Assembly: GCA_009602725.1 (NCBI GenBank)
Contig: WELB01000016.1
Span: forward strand, 498,902-532,232
Reading direction: 5' to 3'
From: Spirogloea muscicola
Lineage: Eukaryota; Streptophyta; Zygnematophyceae; Spirogloeales; Spirogloeaceae
DNA: 33,331 nt
The notes beneath the pieces are model-generated. The model saw only the letters and a list, made by a program, of their open reading frames with translations, did no database searches and had not been told where the DNA came from. Below are positions 31,878 to 33,331 of the stretch, one piece after another (the first letter of the stretch is position 1; each line of letters opens with the position of its first letter). The position numbers and the translations under genes were made by a program.

Positions 31878-33069
31878 TCAGCTGCGCTCCAACTTCACCC
31901 GCTTGGCGGGCCCTTGGCTCGCGGGAGTCACATCGGCCTTCTCCACCGTGGGTTGCCCATCAATCTGGCCAGTGGAGCCAGGCACCACCTCGTCGGGAGT
32001 AGGAGCTGACGGCAGTGGTAGAGGAGGCAACTGCAACAACGCAGCAAACAAACAATGTATTCAACATGTTAGCTGAGCTGGAGTCAAGAAGGCCCGAAAC
32101 CTCTTCTCAGTGCTAAGTTGACTGAAAGAGCTGTGGCAATGGCAGCGTGGACTTTCACAGGCCACTGGATCTCACGCCGTGCAGGGCAACCAGGAGGTGG
32201 CCTCTCACCCGGCTGAACACGGTGCTAAGGATCTGGTCCAGCCGCAGCATCTGCTGGAAGTGTGTCGGCTTCTTGCTCTCCTCCTTGGTGTCCAAGGGGT
32301 CGGCGCCCGCCCGCTTGGCCTCGTCCTTCCTGCCGCCGGTTTCTGTCAGGACAAGGTCAGGGCTCGGCTCAGCTAGAGGCAATGTCCACTTTTGAAGATG
32401 TATGTCTCGTGTAAGACTCTTGCACCCCGTCCACAGATTGACGTCTACACCTGTCTACACACCTCCGTTGCCTGGCATGCAGCGAAGTCTTCAGACTGTT
32501 GCCACATTCCAAGTTTCTGAGGAGAGCAACAACTGAAGGTGGCAGTGAGGGCCTGTGAACTCACGCAGGCCGACGCGCTCCAGCCTCTTGGCGGTCTCGG
32601 AGAAAGCTTGCCGGATGTGGTTCAGGGCTCGGGACTAAGACAACCGATGCCCAAGCGGACTCCACAAATAAGTACAGAAGCAAGGGAGGCATGTCCTGCG
32701 TCAGAGCTGAGCTGGCTGAAGCCTGCGCAGTAACTGCAAGTTCAGAACGTAGCCCAAAGCTTACGTACCAAGGTCTACGTCAAGTTGATGCGTCCAGGCG
32801 CAGAGAGCCTCGGGCAGAGGCTCAGCCCGAGGCATTGGGGTTATGGTGGGACCCAAGCAGGCTCAGGCTGCTGCCGGTCGCAGCTGCGACTCACGGTGCG
32901 GGCGCCGATGACGGCGTGGAGGCTGGGCGCCTGGTACACGGAGCCGTCGAGGATGTAGTACACGGCCAGGAGCGTGGCCTTGTCGGGCGCCTCGCGCCGC
33001 TGCTTGCAGAAGACGAACAGGTGCGGCTCTGCCGCCTCGGCCATGGTGTACTCGACGCCGGTCAGCGCC
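31878..33069 (-). CDS. MED6: Mediator complex subunit 6 (MED6), 5' partial
   Basis: MED6 is a head-module subunit of Mediator, the coactivator that links transcription factors to RNA polymerase II in the nucleus. Four minus-strand exons (33069-32895, 32634-32565, 32342-32209, 32030-31878) join in phase to the stop. The diagnostic part is ALTGVEYTMAEAAEPHLFVF followed by CKQRREAPDKATLLAVYYIL and DGSVYQAPSLHAVIGART, matching the family's EPxLFVI...YYIxDGxVYQAP core. The helical SRALNHIRQAFSETAKRLER and QMLRLDQILSTVFSR follow. The C-terminal exon is Pro-rich and ends GPAKRVKLERS, resembling the c-Myc nuclear localisation signal. The first exon (about 50-60 residues in this family) is absent: the preceding intron runs into a poly-T tract at the window edge. 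Confidence 0.88.
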
Positions 33070-33207
33070 CTGAGAGCCGCCGCGACAGTGCGACAAGAAC
33101 GCAAAGGCGAGCGCTCCTCGTCAGGCTCAGCCCGCCCTCCGCGGCGACTGCGGCGGCGGCGGCGGCGGCGTTGGCGGCGGCGGCACTGACGCGAGCGCGG
33201 CGGCGTC

Positions 33208-33331
<124 letters not shown>

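Overview
The window is nuclear DNA from a eukaryote with many short introns, most likely a trebouxiophyte (Chlorella-like) green alga. The evidence is the plant-type gene set (plastid glucose transporter, plastid-type tRNA adenosine deaminase, plant-type NUP98/NUP96, MED6), short GT-AG introns whose phases join cleanly, GC-rich 5' exons with AT-richer introns, and green-algal TGTAA-type polyadenylation motifs. The species is an inference. No search was run; families were recognised by eye from residue patterns. Exon joins were accepted only where donor, acceptor, phase and family alignment agreed.

Layout: (1) 1-3865, + strand, the 3' twelve exons of a plastidic glucose transporter. (2) 3866-10251, a 6.4 kb gene-poor island with dispersed palindromic repeats, gene-like fragments, a telomere-like C-rich tract and very GC-rich duplicated blocks; no gene is assigned. 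(3) 10252-13944, + strand, a secreted papain-family cysteine peptidase fused to two EGF-like modules, five LysM-like modules, a Kazal-like module and a Cys-rich tail. (4) 13945-15234, a second copy of the palindromic repeat and a tRNA-Lys(UUU) on the minus strand. (5) 15235-24077, + strand, a fused NUP98-NUP96 nucleoporin precursor with 15 exons and 1860 codons. (6) 26093-24601, minus strand, a three-exon DUF309 protein. (7) 26094-27076, an unresolved stretch with one exon-like ORF. (8) 29142-27077, minus strand, a six-exon, probably plastid-targeted protein with a degenerate GIY-YIG domain. (9) 29951-31541, + strand, a four-exon TadA/TADA tRNA adenosine deaminase. (10) 33069-31878, minus strand, the 3' four exons of MED6. 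(11) 33209-33331, an unbroken poly-T run to the window edge.

The neighbours do not form one pathway; this is an ordinary algal gene neighbourhood. The NUP98-96 and DUF309 genes converge on a palindromic TGTAATTACA that could serve as a polyadenylation signal on both strands. The GIY-YIG and TadA genes diverge from a purine-rich, GC-rich interval. The most unusual gene is the multi-module peptidase, which looks built to act in the cell wall or extracellular matrix. Single undetermined bases at 10190, 15197 and 30060 each lie in extremely GC-rich DNA at the 5' end of a gene, so sequence may be missing there.
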